Shown here: positions 55,399 to 64,000 of the stretch, piece after piece
Position numbering within the stretch: position 1 is the stretch's first letter
Layout: each line of letters opens with the position of its first letter
Assembly (NCBI GenBank): GCA_017651265.1
Contig: JAGCDO010000008.1
Location: 48,983-112,982, forward strand
Reading direction: 5' to 3'
DNA length: 64,000 nt
From: Prevotella sp.
GTDB taxonomy: Bacteria > Bacteroidota > Bacteroidia > Bacteroidales > Bacteroidaceae
Translations under genes and position numbers: made by a program
Notes under the pieces: model-generated
What the model saw: the letters and a program-made list of their open reading frames with translations, nothing else
Database searches by the model: none
Told to the model about the DNA's origin: nothing

Positions 55399-55735
55399 AC
55401 ACCAACATACACTATAGGGGCTTCAACATACACGCAACATACACGCCGACGAGTTGTTGTGAAGATAAGTGGCAGTTGTTGTTAAGACAACCATGAGTAA
55501 ACCGGCACTTTACTGGGAGTTTGTTACGTTCAAACTCAAAAAATCTCGAGAGAATTTTTGAGTAAGTGGCCTGTTTACTATGAGAAAGAAGCCTAGTTTC
55601 TTCTTATTCCCACGTTGGGAACTAACTATTCCCACGTTGGGAACTTTTTATTCCCATGTTGGGAACAATAAGTCGTATGTAAATCTCGCGTGTATGTTGC
55701 GTGTATGTTGAAGCCCCTATAGTGTATGTTGGTGT
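55399..55735. repeat. 337-bp element with 48-bp perfect terminal inverted repeats
   Basis: Arms at 55399-55446 and 55688-55735 are exact reverse complements over 48 bp and contain CAACATACAC units. The 241-bp centre holds three 15-bp palindromes TTCCCAYGTTGGGAA at 55607, 55629 and 55651 (22-bp period). No transposase ORF inside. Either a MITE-like unit or a regulatory structure. Further GTGTATGTTG units follow to about 55808. Confidence 0.9.
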
Positions 55736-55875
55736 ATGTTGCGTGTATGTTGAGAACACCCATTTTCCTCGTATATATAGGCGTTTCCAGCAAAATCCGT
55801 GTATGTTGCGCCAGTTTTTATATTCAGAATTGGAAAAAGATAGGTTTTGCATGGCGAAACCTATGGTTTTAGCCT

Positions 55876-55941
55876 CCAATACCTATGGTTTCAGGCGCCA
55901 ATACCTATGGTTTCAGGCGCCAATACCTACGTTATTGGAAC
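55876..55941. repeat. 22-bp tandem repeat
   Basis: CCAATACCTATGGTTTCAGGCG at 55876-55897 and 55898-55919, with a third, diverged unit from 55920; a partial unit precedes it. 55942-56066 and 55084-55398 show nothing further that I can call. Confidence 0.85.
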
Positions 55942-56066
55942 GCAAAATCATAGGTATTAGGAACGGGTTGATCCTCCACTACCGATGAAAAACAGCTACG
56001 GGTTGTAGCAGATATCAAAGTGGATGAGCGTTACTTGTTCTTATCGATCTCTTCATGGGCATTATC

Positions 56067-56429
56067 TCAATAACCCAACATGGCAGCAGGTGTTATACCC
56101 AATGTCATACAGAGCAGACGGGCTATCTTTAGCGTCGGCTCCGCACGACCTGATACATAGTCACTGATACGTGACTGACTAACACCAATCTCCTGTGCCA
56201 ACTGCTTCTGGCTCATGTTCTTCTCTACTAATGACAACTGAATTAACTGGGCAACAGTTGGCTTTGAAATTGGGAAGTGCTCCTTCTCATAATCAATCAC
56301 CACATCCGACATCATCGTCAACTCTATGGCATTGCGATCGTTGGCAGGCGTGTTGTCGTCAACCAACGGAAGCAGTTCCTCTATTCTTGCCAATGCGAAC
56401 TCATACTGTTCTTTCGTAATCTTTGCCAT
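56067..56429 (-). CDS. higA: HigA-type antitoxin (XRE helix-turn-helix)
   Basis: 120 aa. C-terminal HTH: NMSQKQLAQEIGVSQSRISD (about 72-91) followed by YVSGRAEPTLKIARLLC, ending ITPAAMLGY. The N-terminal half is helical. It follows the HigB-like toxin gene by 15 nt, the usual toxin-first order of higBA, and is expected to neutralise the toxin and repress the shared promoter. Confidence 0.85.
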   Translation of the reverse strand: MAKITKEQYEFALARIEELLPLVDDNTPANDRNAIELTMMSDVVIDYEKEHFPISKPTVAQLIQLSLVEKNMSQKQLAQEIGVSQSRISDYVSGRAEPTLKIARLLCMTLGITPAAMLGY

Positions 56430-56444
56430 AACATTTCCTCCTTA

Positions 56445-56744
56445 TTAAATTGTTGAAGCATCTATCTTATCGTATTCACTATGCGTACCTACAAAGCGGA
56501 TGAAGATATGTCCTATCGTGAACTTAACGACAACCACGAGACGATATTTATTGCCTCGGATATTAAAGACATAATGCTGGTTTCCAACATAATCAGTGGC
56601 GGGGAAATCCACCTTGATATCCGACAGATTCTTCCATCCTGCCTTTTCGGCTATATCATACCAGCGTTCTAAAGCAGCTTGGGAGTCCCCATGTCCTTCA
56701 GCGCTATAGAATTCCACCAGTTTTCTATGTGATACTATTCTCAT
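56445..56744 (-). CDS. higB: HigB-type mRNA interferase toxin (RelE superfamily)
   Basis: 99 aa from ATG 56744 (MRIVSHRKLVEFYSAEGHGD). The segments ALERWYDIAEKAGWKNLSDI and NIRGNKYRLVVVVKF, then IFIRFVGTHSEYDKID, match HigB ribosome-dependent mRNA interferases. First gene of the pair with HigA. The promoter and a palindromic operator lie just upstream (56764-56796). Confidence 0.87.
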   Translation of the reverse strand: MRIVSHRKLVEFYSAEGHGDSQAALERWYDIAEKAGWKNLSDIKVDFPATDYVGNQHYVFNIRGNKYRLVVVVKFTIGHIFIRFVGTHSEYDKIDASTI

Positions 56745-56763
56745 TGTACTCGATTTTGTGCTG

Positions 56764-56796
56764 CAAAGATACGAAATTGTTTTGAAATTCAAAACA
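56764..56796 (-). promoter_or_regulatory. higBA promoter with palindromic operator
   Basis: -7 TATCTTTG (56764-56771), 18-nt spacer, -33 TTTG (56790-56793). The palindrome TGTTTTGA-AAT-TCAAAACA (56778-56796) covers the spacer and the -33 element and is the likely HigA/HigBA site. Confidence 0.7.
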
Positions 56797-57143
56797 AATC
56801 ACCATATATTTTTTGAATTATAATATTTTGACATTGACAACTACGCTTAGATGGCCGCACAGACCTTCACGAGCCAGTAAAGGGAACCCCACCCCAGCCC
56901 TAATGGCACCGGCATCGTTTTTGCCTCGTGATAACACATGTCCTTATCTTTTCCCACAAATCACTTGGAAGTTATTGAAATAATCGCTATATTTGCGGTA
57001 TCGTTTAAAAATAACCTATGAGGACGGATTAGGACAACCTATTGTAGATTGCAGACCTCCTTGAAGTGGACATTAAAGAGTTCTTGTCAAAGAATACAAG
57101 CGGTATCATTTTTCTCAAGAATATAAGTAAAAGTGAATATATT
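56797..57143 (+). promoter_or_regulatory. Upstream region of the TerB/GHKL/helicase operon
   Basis: No gene seen. A TATATTTG -7 box at 56988-56995 would give a leader of about 140 nt before ATG 57144; no good -33 TTTG. Nothing else recognised. Confidence 0.4.
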
Positions 57144-57482
57144 ATGGAGTATACAAAAGAACAGAAAATGGCAATGTCCAAGGTGTTATTGGACATAGTG
57201 AGCGTTGATGAGCATATTGATGCCCGAGAAACTATGTATTTCGAGAGTATTAAGCAAGAGCTTCAATTGACAACCCAAGATCATTTCGACATCTTGCATC
57301 TCAACACTCTTAAATGCTTAAGCATCATAAAAGCGATGACAATTGAGCAAAAAACTGGATTTGCCACAATGATGCGCAAAATGATCATAGCGGATGAGTA
57401 TATTGACCCTAATGAGGCAGCATCTTTCTACGATATATGCGAATTTATCCATATTAATGGAATAGGTTTAACAATTAAATAG
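57144..57482 (+). CDS. TerB-like small protein
   Basis: About 112 aa from ATG 57144 (MEYTKEQKMAMSK). It is helical with paired acidic motifs: SVDEHIDARETMYFESI near the start and IADEYIDPNEAASFYDICEF near the end, the TerB-type repeated D-x-x-D/E metal-binding pattern. TerB domains occur in stress and phage-defence operons. The next gene starts 8 nt after its stop, so it is coupled to the GHKL ATPase. The ORF further upstream lacks a convincing start. Confidence 0.75.
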   Translation: MEYTKEQKMAMSKVLLDIVSVDEHIDARETMYFESIKQELQLTTQDHFDILHLNTLKCLSIIKAMTIEQKTGFATMMRKMIIADEYIDPNEAASFYDICEFIHINGIGLTIK

Positions 57483-57490
57483 AGTATATT

Positions 57491-60400
57491 ATGAGCGCCA
57501 GCCAAGATTTTATCAAGAAGTTGCAAAAAGAGCGCACGGATTACAACCATGCCTCACAAGTTCGAATGCAAGCTAAATCACTTCTTCAATTATCCGTTGG
57601 AATATATACAGAACCAGAAAGATTCGTATATGAACTACTTCAGAATGCAGTTGACGCCTTTTCTGATACAGAAAGTAATACCTTAAATATCCTTATTAAG
57701 GCAGAAGAGGACCGATTCATTTTCATGCATAATGGAAAAGCCTTTGACTCAAAGGATGTTGAAGGAATAAGTGATGTTGGAAATGGTACCAAATCTAAAG
57801 ACAGTAAAAAAATAGGTTATAAAGGTATTGGTTTTAAGTCTGTGTTCATGCCATCTGTTGATCATGTTGGAATAATCAGTGGGCAATACTGCTTTGAGTT
57901 TGATAAACACAAGGCTTGTTCACTTATGCCAAAATTCCCTCCAAGTGAGGGAGTTCTCGAACCCAATGATGTTCCGTGGCAGGTTATTCCTATCGACGCA
58001 CCACATCTTCAAGAGTTGAGCCTACCTGGCTTTAATGTTATCACGATTGTATATACTAAAGAAGCTAATCTTATTGCCACACAAATTGAAAGATTGTTTT
58101 CAGACCTGCAATTTTTACTATTTTTGAGAAGTAATAATGTCATCATTAGCTTTGAACGGAACGGACAGCATATTTTAAATGTAGGAAAAGAACAGACCTG
58201 CGCCAACAGTAGCACATTGTCCAAAGTGATATTACATAAAAATGGGCAACCACAGAGCACTTGGATGCTTTATACAAAAGATGTCCCTGTTCCTGCTGAG
58301 GTCAAAACAGCTCTTGAGAATGATTTCAATACCCCTGATAAGCTAAAGGGTGCGGAAAGGGTTGAAATATCATTTGCTGTTCAAATAAATAATGATGAAG
58401 TTGTTCCGTTAAAGAATACTTCTGTTTTCACGTTTTTGCCCACATCTTACCGTGGATTACGAGAACCATTCTTGATCAACTCCAATTTCATTACAGACGC
58501 AGGTCGCCAGCAACTTCACCAAGAGAGTGAATGGAACAAGCTCATCTTTAGAAAGATTCCTGAATTGTATTTGGATTTCGTCTCAAAGTTCTCGCAAATA
58601 TATTCCAACTATACGGAAGTCTTACCTACAATCTATCCTGACAATGATACATTAGTTGGGGTATACCGAAATGCTTTACAAAATGCCTTCGACTCAATTG
58701 CTTTCGTTCCAAATCGTAATGGTAATTGTCTTCTGAAAATCGGAGAAACTTTGGTAGATAGAACGGGCATTTCTAGGGGTGTTATTCCCATTGAGCGAAT
58801 GTTGAAACATCTCAACAGAAAAATGGGGGGGCATTTTACGATAGATAGTTTTGTAGAAAATGAGGGGATTGTGGCGTATGCTCACAACATAATCAACCTG
58901 TTTGACAGAGAAGATTTGGTACAACTTCTTGCTGATAATGCTATTACTTCAAATATTTCTATTCAAGATGACATAAAGCTGATTCGATTCTTATACCAAT
59001 TCTTCCAGCAATCATCTCTTGATTCATATAAAGGATCCCTTAAAGATACATCTGTTCTATATGATACAAATGGACATCTCAGACGTTTTGATGAACTATT
59101 TTTTCCGTCTAACTTCCAAGAGCAAAATGAAGAAATGTCGGATGTAGCTTTATTGGATGAAGAAATATACAATAACATCAAAAATGAAACCTCAATAGTT
59201 ACATGGTTGGCATCTCTAGGAATACGAGATTTATCAAACACGTCTTTTGTCGATTATCTTTTTGCGCACCATGATTATATTACAGTTGAAAATGCTCTTT
59301 CTATAGGAAGATTCTTGTTTAGTGTGTGGAAACAAGAAAACTTCTTAGAGAAAGCATCATACAAAGAAGAAGTAAAGAACCTTTATTTCCTTGCCAAAGA
59401 TGGCCAGTTACGACCTATAAGCAATCTGTACCTTGGCAGTATGTATAGGCCTGATGACGACATGGAACCCATCAATCAACAGCCCGATTTGTATGTATCA
59501 GATGATTATCCCGAATATGGAGATTTTGAGGATTGGTCTTTCTTCTTAAAGAAATGCGGAGCAATAGACAAAATAGGTATGGTCACTAAGGATTATACCA
59601 CAGAAGAATTGGGGTTTAGCTTCATTAAAAAAACAGCAGAGTCATTTAGGGATTGCCCACATCAGTATTCTAACTATTGGGGATATAAGAACCCCATTAT
59701 CAATATTCATTTTAAGGTTTCCTACTTCACGTTTATTGACTTTCACAATGCGAATTATGATTTAGATAAGTTCATCTTTTCCAAAGTCTTATCAATGAAC
59801 CGTAGTGAATGGAGTACTAGTGATAAGGTTTATGGTAACATTAACTACTGGGGGAATAGGGTTGAACGGACTTTGAAAGAATTCGCTCCTTATGAATATA
59901 AAAGTCAATACAACTCTTTCCTTGAATATATAATAGCTAATGAACAAAAGTTCCCTACCACTCAAGGCACCTCTATTTCTCCTAGTGAAATATTCATTAA
60001 CAATCCTACTACGGAAGAATTGGGAGGCAAATATTTGCCTATATTAGCTATAGATGCTAAAGTTCATGAGAGTTGGCGATCTATTCTTCCTTTTAAAATG
60101 AACCTGACAATAAATGATTTGTTGGATGTCCTGGAAAGAATCTCAATGAATGATGATGATGAAGACAAGGATGCAAAAAAGGAACGCATATCCAAAATTT
60201 ATCGCGAAATAATTGATAGAGACGAACAGTGCTCTCCAAGTATTAGAGAATGGGCGAAAACTCACAGTATTCTTTCCCATTCCGGGGACTTTCTTCCAGC
60301 CTCGGAGTTGACCTATATCACTGTCGATGGCTTTAAAAATAGTGAAAACAAGGTATACTGCGAAAAGATAGGTAAAGATTATCGAGAAAAGTTGCTCCAA

Positions 60401-61465
60401 CTGCTTCGAACATTTGGTGTTCAAGTCATTACGCAAAAAGATATAACTACAGAATTCACTAATTCCGTCGAAAACGAAGAGCTTAAAACACAATTATTAA
60501 AGAAGTTGCAATACCTTGCCGTATTGCGTGATAATTCGAAATTAGAATTCGAAGAGAAGAAAGCAGAACTAGATAGTAAGATACAGAAAACTCATTTTTT
60601 CAAATGTGATTCTATATCTTTGACATATGGTGTAGACAAGGATACCATTTCAAAGTCCACGTTCTCAAAGGGAGACTGCTTTTATTATACAGGAAGGATT
60701 ACACCTGCGCTTATGGAGCCGCTGTTATCACCTCTATGTAGTCATCTTAACTTGGGAAGCAGTAATGACGGCAAATTGATGGTGATTCTTATAACTGACG
60801 ATCATCAATCTCTTGTTGATTATCTCGCAGACTGCGGCTACGACGTGAGCAAGTTAATCGAACCTTCAGTTGAATTGACCGTTAATAAAAGCGGTGCTAG
60901 TGGATCGCAAGAAATTACCTTGCCCACAGAAGAGGTGGACGTGCGCGAATTAGGAAATGTTGAAATAGAAAAGCAGAAAGAAGTCAATAAGGAGGCTCGT
61001 ATTCATGCCAAGCCATACCTTGCTGCACATGGTTATGATGTTTCTTCGTGGGAACCAGAAACATCCCTGCCAGATTTAGTCAGTGTCATCAAAGATCCTA
61101 ATGGCAACCCAATCAATGTAGTAATCCGTAGCGCAAAACAGCGTTATATCCATCTTTCAGCATCATCATTTGAGACTTTAATGTCTAATCCAAATAATCT
61201 ACTCATTGTAGAAAACAATCAAGGTATCCGACCGGTAACTTTTGAGGAATTGTTCGGAAACGACTCTAACGTCAACCTAATATTTGATGCACGCCATACG
61301 CCCAGAGAGTATTTCCAGGCACTAGCGATTATTTTCAAATACGTTAAGAATACTGAATTCGTTGTTAGAGATCCACACTTCTCAGCTTATGAGGAGATTA
61401 AAGGATTTGGTTTGGAGATGAAGAATGATGGAACAATATTAATTGCCACAAACGAAGATATTTAA
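57491..61465 (+). CDS. Giant sacsin-like GHKL ATPase (putative defence protein)
   Basis: 1324 aa. The N-terminal GHKL fold is clear: N-box RFVYELLQNAVDAFSD (44-59), G1 region IFMHNGKAFDSKDVEGISDV and G2 KKIGYKGIGFKSVFM (106-120), as in sacsin/HSP90-type ATPases. The large middle is unassigned. The C-terminal ~180 residues (EARIHAKPYLAAHGYDVSSW, NPINVVIRSAKQRYIHLS, NNLLIVENN) resemble a DUF3883-type (NOV_C) nuclease-fold domain, but the usual E-x-K is replaced by V-I-R, so it may be inactive. Its stop is 2 nt before the helicase start. AT-rich. Confidence 0.8.
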   Translation: MSASQDFIKKLQKERTDYNHASQVRMQAKSLLQLSVGIYTEPERFVYELLQNAVDAFSDTESNTLNILIKAEEDRFIFMHNGKAFDSKDVEGISDVGNGTKSKDSKKIGYKGIGFKSVFMPSVDHVGIISGQYCFEFDKHKACSLMPKFPPSEGVLEPNDVPWQVIPIDAPHLQELSLPGFNVITIVYTKEANLIATQIERLFSDLQFLLFLRSNNVIISFERNGQHILNVGKEQTCANSSTLSKVILHKNGQPQSTWMLYTKDVPVPAEVKTALENDFNTPDKLKGAERVEISFAVQINNDEVVPLKNTSVFTFLPTSYRGLREPFLINSNFITDAGRQQLHQESEWNKLIFRKIPELYLDFVSKFSQIYSNYTEVLPTIYPDNDTLVGVYRNALQNAFDSIAFVPNRNGNCLLKIGETLVDRTGISRGVIPIERMLKHLNRKMGGHFTIDSFVENEGIVAYAHNIINLFDREDLVQLLADNAITSNISIQDDIKLIRFLYQFFQQSSLDSYKGSLKDTSVLYDTNGHLRRFDELFFPSNFQEQNEEMSDVALLDEEIYNNIKNETSIVTWLASLGIRDLSNTSFVDYLFAHHDYITVENALSIGRFLFSVWKQENFLEKASYKEEVKNLYFLAKDGQLRPISNLYLGSMYRPDDDMEPINQQPDLYVSDDYPEYGDFEDWSFFLKKCGAIDKIGMVTKDYTTEELGFSFIKKTAESFRDCPHQYSNYWGYKNPIINIHFKVSYFTFIDFHNANYDLDKFIFSKVLSMNRSEWSTSDKVYGNINYWGNRVERTLKEFAPYEYKSQYNSFLEYIIANEQKFPTTQGTSISPSEIFINNPTTEELGGKYLPILAIDAKVHESWRSILPFKMNLTINDLLDVLERISMNDDDEDKDAKKERISKIYREIIDRDEQCSPSIREWAKTHSILSHSGDFLPASELTYITVDGFKNSENKVYCEKIGKDYREKLLQLLRTFGVQVITQKDITTEFTNSVENEELKTQLLKKLQYLAVLRDNSKLEFEEKKAELDSKIQKTHFFKCDSISLTYGVDKDTISKSTFSKGDCFYYTGRITPALMEPLLSPLCSHLNLGSSNDGKLMVILITDDHQSLVDYLADCGYDVSKLIEPSVELTVNKSGASGSQEITLPTEEVDVRELGNVEIEKQKEVNKEARIHAKPYLAAHGYDVSSWEPETSLPDLVSVIKDPNGNPINVVIRSAKQRYIHLSASSFETLMSNPNNLLIVENNQGIRPVTFEELFGNDSNVNLIFDARHTPREYFQALAIIFKYVKNTEFVVRDPHFSAYEEIKGFGLEMKNDGTILIATNEDI

Positions 61466-61467
61466 CT

Positions 61468-63675
61468 ATGCAGTATACAAGAGAACAGCAGGAAAAGTTC
61501 CTTGATGAGGAGTTATCCGCAATATCAGAGAAATATATTAAACTAATTAGTAAGAAGGCCATTGCTTTGATGGAGAGTGGTGAAGTGTTCGTCTCTCAAT
61601 ATTTAAAAACGGACGAACAGGGATGTGTCATCTTGAAGATGCGCAATTCTCGAGGCCTGCCAAGAAAGGGAGACTATTTCTGCGCCGCTTTGTTCATTGG
61701 AGAGATGTGTAAGTTCAGAAATTGGGGAGACTATTCTTGGGCTGACTTAAGGCGAAAGTTCCAAAAGGAATTTTCGGAAGTGTACTGTGCCTGGCTTGGG
61801 AAAACTGATGATCCTGATTTTTCCTTCGTAGGAATCAAAGGAGTCTCTCTGGATCTTTCGAACGAGCTAAGGCCAGAGTGTATCCTTGTTCTTGGACCCC
61901 AGGAACCGCCGATTAAGTATTACCAAAATCTTATTAGCATTGTGCGTGCCGAACCTGCAGATAGCGTAGTCGGCAAAATGATGGATTATGATTCTCAGCT
62001 AGTTAAATGGAATCCTGTTAATCTATCCGCAAAAAACAGTACAGGAGAGTTCTTTCGTGGGCAACTGTCATTGACTGATGAAATAGTTGTCCAAGGGCCT
62101 CCCGGTACAGGTAAAACATATAAAATGGCTAAAATGATAGCTGGTCTTCCAGAGAATGCCAGCGTTCTTGTTACAGCACTGACTAATCGAGCATTAATGG
62201 AGTTGGCTGGGAAGGATTCATTAGAAAAAATGCTCGAAGAAGGGCGAGTCTATAAAACCAGTCTAACAACGGATGAGCAAAGAGAAATACCCAAACTTCA
62301 ACAAATCGATGGGGCTGATATCCATTGTGTCCCTGGAAACCTTTCTTTGGCAACGTTCTATGCGGCTTCCAACTGGGCCAAAGTGATAATTGATCAGCCT
62401 CCTTTTGATTATGTCATTATGGATGAAGCCAGTCAAGGATTCTTTGTAATGGTTTGTGCAGCAAAAAAATTAGGCAAGAAGGTTATCTGGATTGGAGACC
62501 AATGCCAGATGCCACCAGTCATTAACATGAACCCAGACAAATTATTAGAGAAGAATTGGAGACCACTTTCGTCAGGATTCAAAACTCTTTGCGAGAACTT
62601 CTCATACCCGAGTTATTTGCTAGGCGATACTTACCGCCTTTCTGAAAGAGCATGTGCTTTTACAGGTATCTTCTATGATGGTGCACTGCGTTCGGTCGCT
62701 GACAAACATGATGATTTGCCTATTACGAATCTTTCTCCAGGCGGTGGGCCATCACTCTTGACACTTCCGCTTGAATCAGGAAATCGTGCCCCGGAAAAAA
62801 TGATTGATGAGGTTCTGAATATGGTTAAAGCTATTCTAGCGTACAATTCCAAGTTGGAGATAGCCATTCTTTCAAAGTTCAGAGCCACAGTTAAGAATAT
62901 GCAGCGGGCATTTATCAACCTTTATGGGGAGCAGAAAAATGTCTTAATTGATACTGTTGAGAGAGTACAAGGACTTACCTGCGATGTGTGTTTCTTCTGT
63001 ATACCAAACGATTTGCAGTATATGTCTCTGGAAAAGCCTTTATTCAATGTGGCTACAAGCCGCTCTGTTTTCAACACAGTCATCGTTTGTGATGAAAACA
63101 TGTTGGACACGGTTGATATGGATATTGATGTGCGCAATTATTTGGAGCGTGCGAAATCAAACTCTATTCCAAAAATTGAAAAGCCAGAAGAAGATGACCA
63201 AAAGCCGAGGCTTAAGGTGCTTGGAAAGATAGATCCCTCCTTGCTTGAGCGAAAAAAAAAGGAAATAAGCAAACTTAAACGAAACTATTATGTGATTGAT
63301 ACAAATGTATTCGTAAAATGTCCAGATATCATTGATCGAATAAAAAAAGACTATCCCGTTATCCTATCTGCAAAGGTTGCTGATGAACTTGATAAAATGA
63401 AAATAAAGCTTGATGAACAAGGTAAAAGAAACGCAGAAAAGGCGCTTCGTTACCTAAATTCTTCATTAAAACATAAAATCATATATGAGTTGGCTGACAC
63501 ATCACTATTGCCACATGATTTTGATAAGAAGTCTGCTGACAATATGATTCTTTCTGTCGCTCTTAAATACAAAAGTGAAAACCCGATAATCCTCACTTCT
63601 GATAATGGGCTTCAATTAAAAGCAAAGATTTTAAAAATCAGCACAGTTAATTTGAAAGATTTTCTTAAGAGATAG
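61468..63675 (+). CDS. UPF1/DNA2-like SF1 helicase fused to a PIN nuclease
   Basis: 735 aa. Walker A VVQGPPGTGKTYKM (207-220), Walker B DYVIMDEASQGFF (314-326), WIGDQCQMPPV (motif III), TYRLSERACAF, and DTVERVQGLTCDVCFF (motif V-VI region). From about residue 605 a PIN domain: VIDTNVF, KVADELDK, SADNMIL and TSDNGL supply the four acidic residues, all present. Such helicase-PIN pairs suggest RNA or nucleic-acid degradation. It is the third gene of the operon. The N-terminal ~200 residues are unassigned. Confidence 0.83.
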   Translation: MQYTREQQEKFLDEELSAISEKYIKLISKKAIALMESGEVFVSQYLKTDEQGCVILKMRNSRGLPRKGDYFCAALFIGEMCKFRNWGDYSWADLRRKFQKEFSEVYCAWLGKTDDPDFSFVGIKGVSLDLSNELRPECILVLGPQEPPIKYYQNLISIVRAEPADSVVGKMMDYDSQLVKWNPVNLSAKNSTGEFFRGQLSLTDEIVVQGPPGTGKTYKMAKMIAGLPENASVLVTALTNRALMELAGKDSLEKMLEEGRVYKTSLTTDEQREIPKLQQIDGADIHCVPGNLSLATFYAASNWAKVIIDQPPFDYVIMDEASQGFFVMVCAAKKLGKKVIWIGDQCQMPPVINMNPDKLLEKNWRPLSSGFKTLCENFSYPSYLLGDTYRLSERACAFTGIFYDGALRSVADKHDDLPITNLSPGGGPSLLTLPLESGNRAPEKMIDEVLNMVKAILAYNSKLEIAILSKFRATVKNMQRAFINLYGEQKNVLIDTVERVQGLTCDVCFFCIPNDLQYMSLEKPLFNVATSRSVFNTVIVCDENMLDTVDMDIDVRNYLERAKSNSIPKIEKPEEDDQKPRLKVLGKIDPSLLERKKKEISKLKRNYYVIDTNVFVKCPDIIDRIKKDYPVILSAKVADELDKMKIKLDEQGKRNAEKALRYLNSSLKHKIIYELADTSLLPHDFDKKSADNMILSVALKYKSENPIILTSDNGLQLKAKILKISTVNLKDFLKR

Positions 63676-64000
63676 ATTATAATGTTACTAATATGTACGA
63701 ATGACATTAGGCAAAACCATATAATACTTTTGCTATGCATTTTGTTCTAGAACAATAAATTCACGAACATAGAGTCCGCAAGTACAAGTGTTGAAAAGAA
63801 TAATGGATTACATAAAATACAATAAGTCGTCTTTTGAAATAAAGAAAGATTGTCTTGAGCATGGCGAAAACGGAGCATTGCCACCCACTTTGGACGGTTC
63901 AATCCATCCACTTTTGAGTCTGAAATCGGCTTAAAAATGGCTTAAAAAACGGAGCATTGCCGTTCAATATCGCCAAAAATGCCGAAAAACGCTCAAAAAA
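63676..64000. other. Downstream region without a supported gene
   Basis: An AT-rich stretch. An AAAACGGAGCATTGCC string occurs twice (63867-63882 and 63946-63961; 79-bp period), and a 43-codon ORF runs from ATG 63803 to a TAA near 63934. I see no family and would not call it a gene. The window ends within A-rich sequence. Confidence 0.5.

Noticed and set aside
55399-55961. CRISPR array
   Set aside because: Units are contiguous or palindromic (22-bp period) without unique spacers of regular length, and no cas gene is present.
55622-55988. Two opposite-strand ORFs of 85 and 95 codons in the repeat region
   Set aside because: Their translations are simple products of the repeats (MYVEAPIVYVGVCCVYVEN) and show no family or start context.
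63803-63934. 43-codon ORF near the right end
   Set aside because: Short, overlaps a repeated string, no recognisable family; not supportable.
1-64000. tRNA, rRNA or integrated prophage
   Set aside because: No cloverleaf-type sequence, rRNA segment, integrase, capsid or terminase gene was recognised.

Overview
The window looks like a chromosomal segment of a Bacteroidales bacterium, most likely Prevotella or a close relative. This rests on promoters of the Bacteroidetes type (TTTG, about 19-20 nt, TAnnTTTG), secreted proteins that end in a 'DLQGRRV...KGLYIVNGRKVVV'-type tail, a VirE-like NTPase paired with an HU-like protein, and an anaerobic aspartate/C4-dicarboxylate operon. No sequence search was possible; family names come from motifs that I recognise.

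Layout. 0-6.3 kb: dcuB-asparaginase-porin-aspA operon (minus strand) with a divergent AraC-type regulator; it takes up and deaminates asparagine and aspartate to fumarate. 6.3-15 kb: a retropepsin-like lipoprotein, an AlbA_2/Schlafen-type protein, a zinc-ribbon protein, then a four-gene defence-like operon (GIY-YIG/DUF4268, type IIG-like methyltransferase, KAP NTPase, DUF2971). 15-18.1 kb: repeat-rich VirE/HU unit. 18.1-33.7 kb: a secreted protein, a small wHTH/DUF5677 pair, and an 11-kb minus-strand operon in which a type I restriction system (half-hsdS, hsdM, fic, small ORF, hsdS, hsdR, YgjP-like metalloprotease) encloses a Pycsar-like module with two nucleotide cyclases and a DUF5706-type membrane effector. 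33.9-34.8 kb: a second, internally deleted copy of the VirE/HU unit in the same orientation, so the island lies between direct repeats.

34.8-55 kb is mostly housekeeping: dnaK, a PIF1-like helicase, an AAA ATPase plus DUF4435 (PARIS-like) pair, manA, trkH, trkA, dxs, an outer-membrane lipoprotein, a GLUG-type secreted protein, a C1 peptidase, a DUF4332 protein, diaminopimelate dehydrogenase and another secreted protein. 55-56 kb is a gene-free, highly structured repeat region with a 48-bp perfect inverted repeat. 56-63.7 kb holds a higBA toxin-antitoxin pair and a tightly packed plus-strand operon of a TerB-like protein, a 1324-aa sacsin-like GHKL ATPase and a UPF1-like helicase fused to a PIN nuclease.

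The most interesting candidates are (1) the TerB/GHKL/helicase-PIN operon, which I cannot assign to a named defence system; (2) the two-cyclase Pycsar-like module inside a type I restriction operon; (3) the four-gene operon at 9-15 kb; and (4) the VirE/HU direct repeats that bracket the restriction island.
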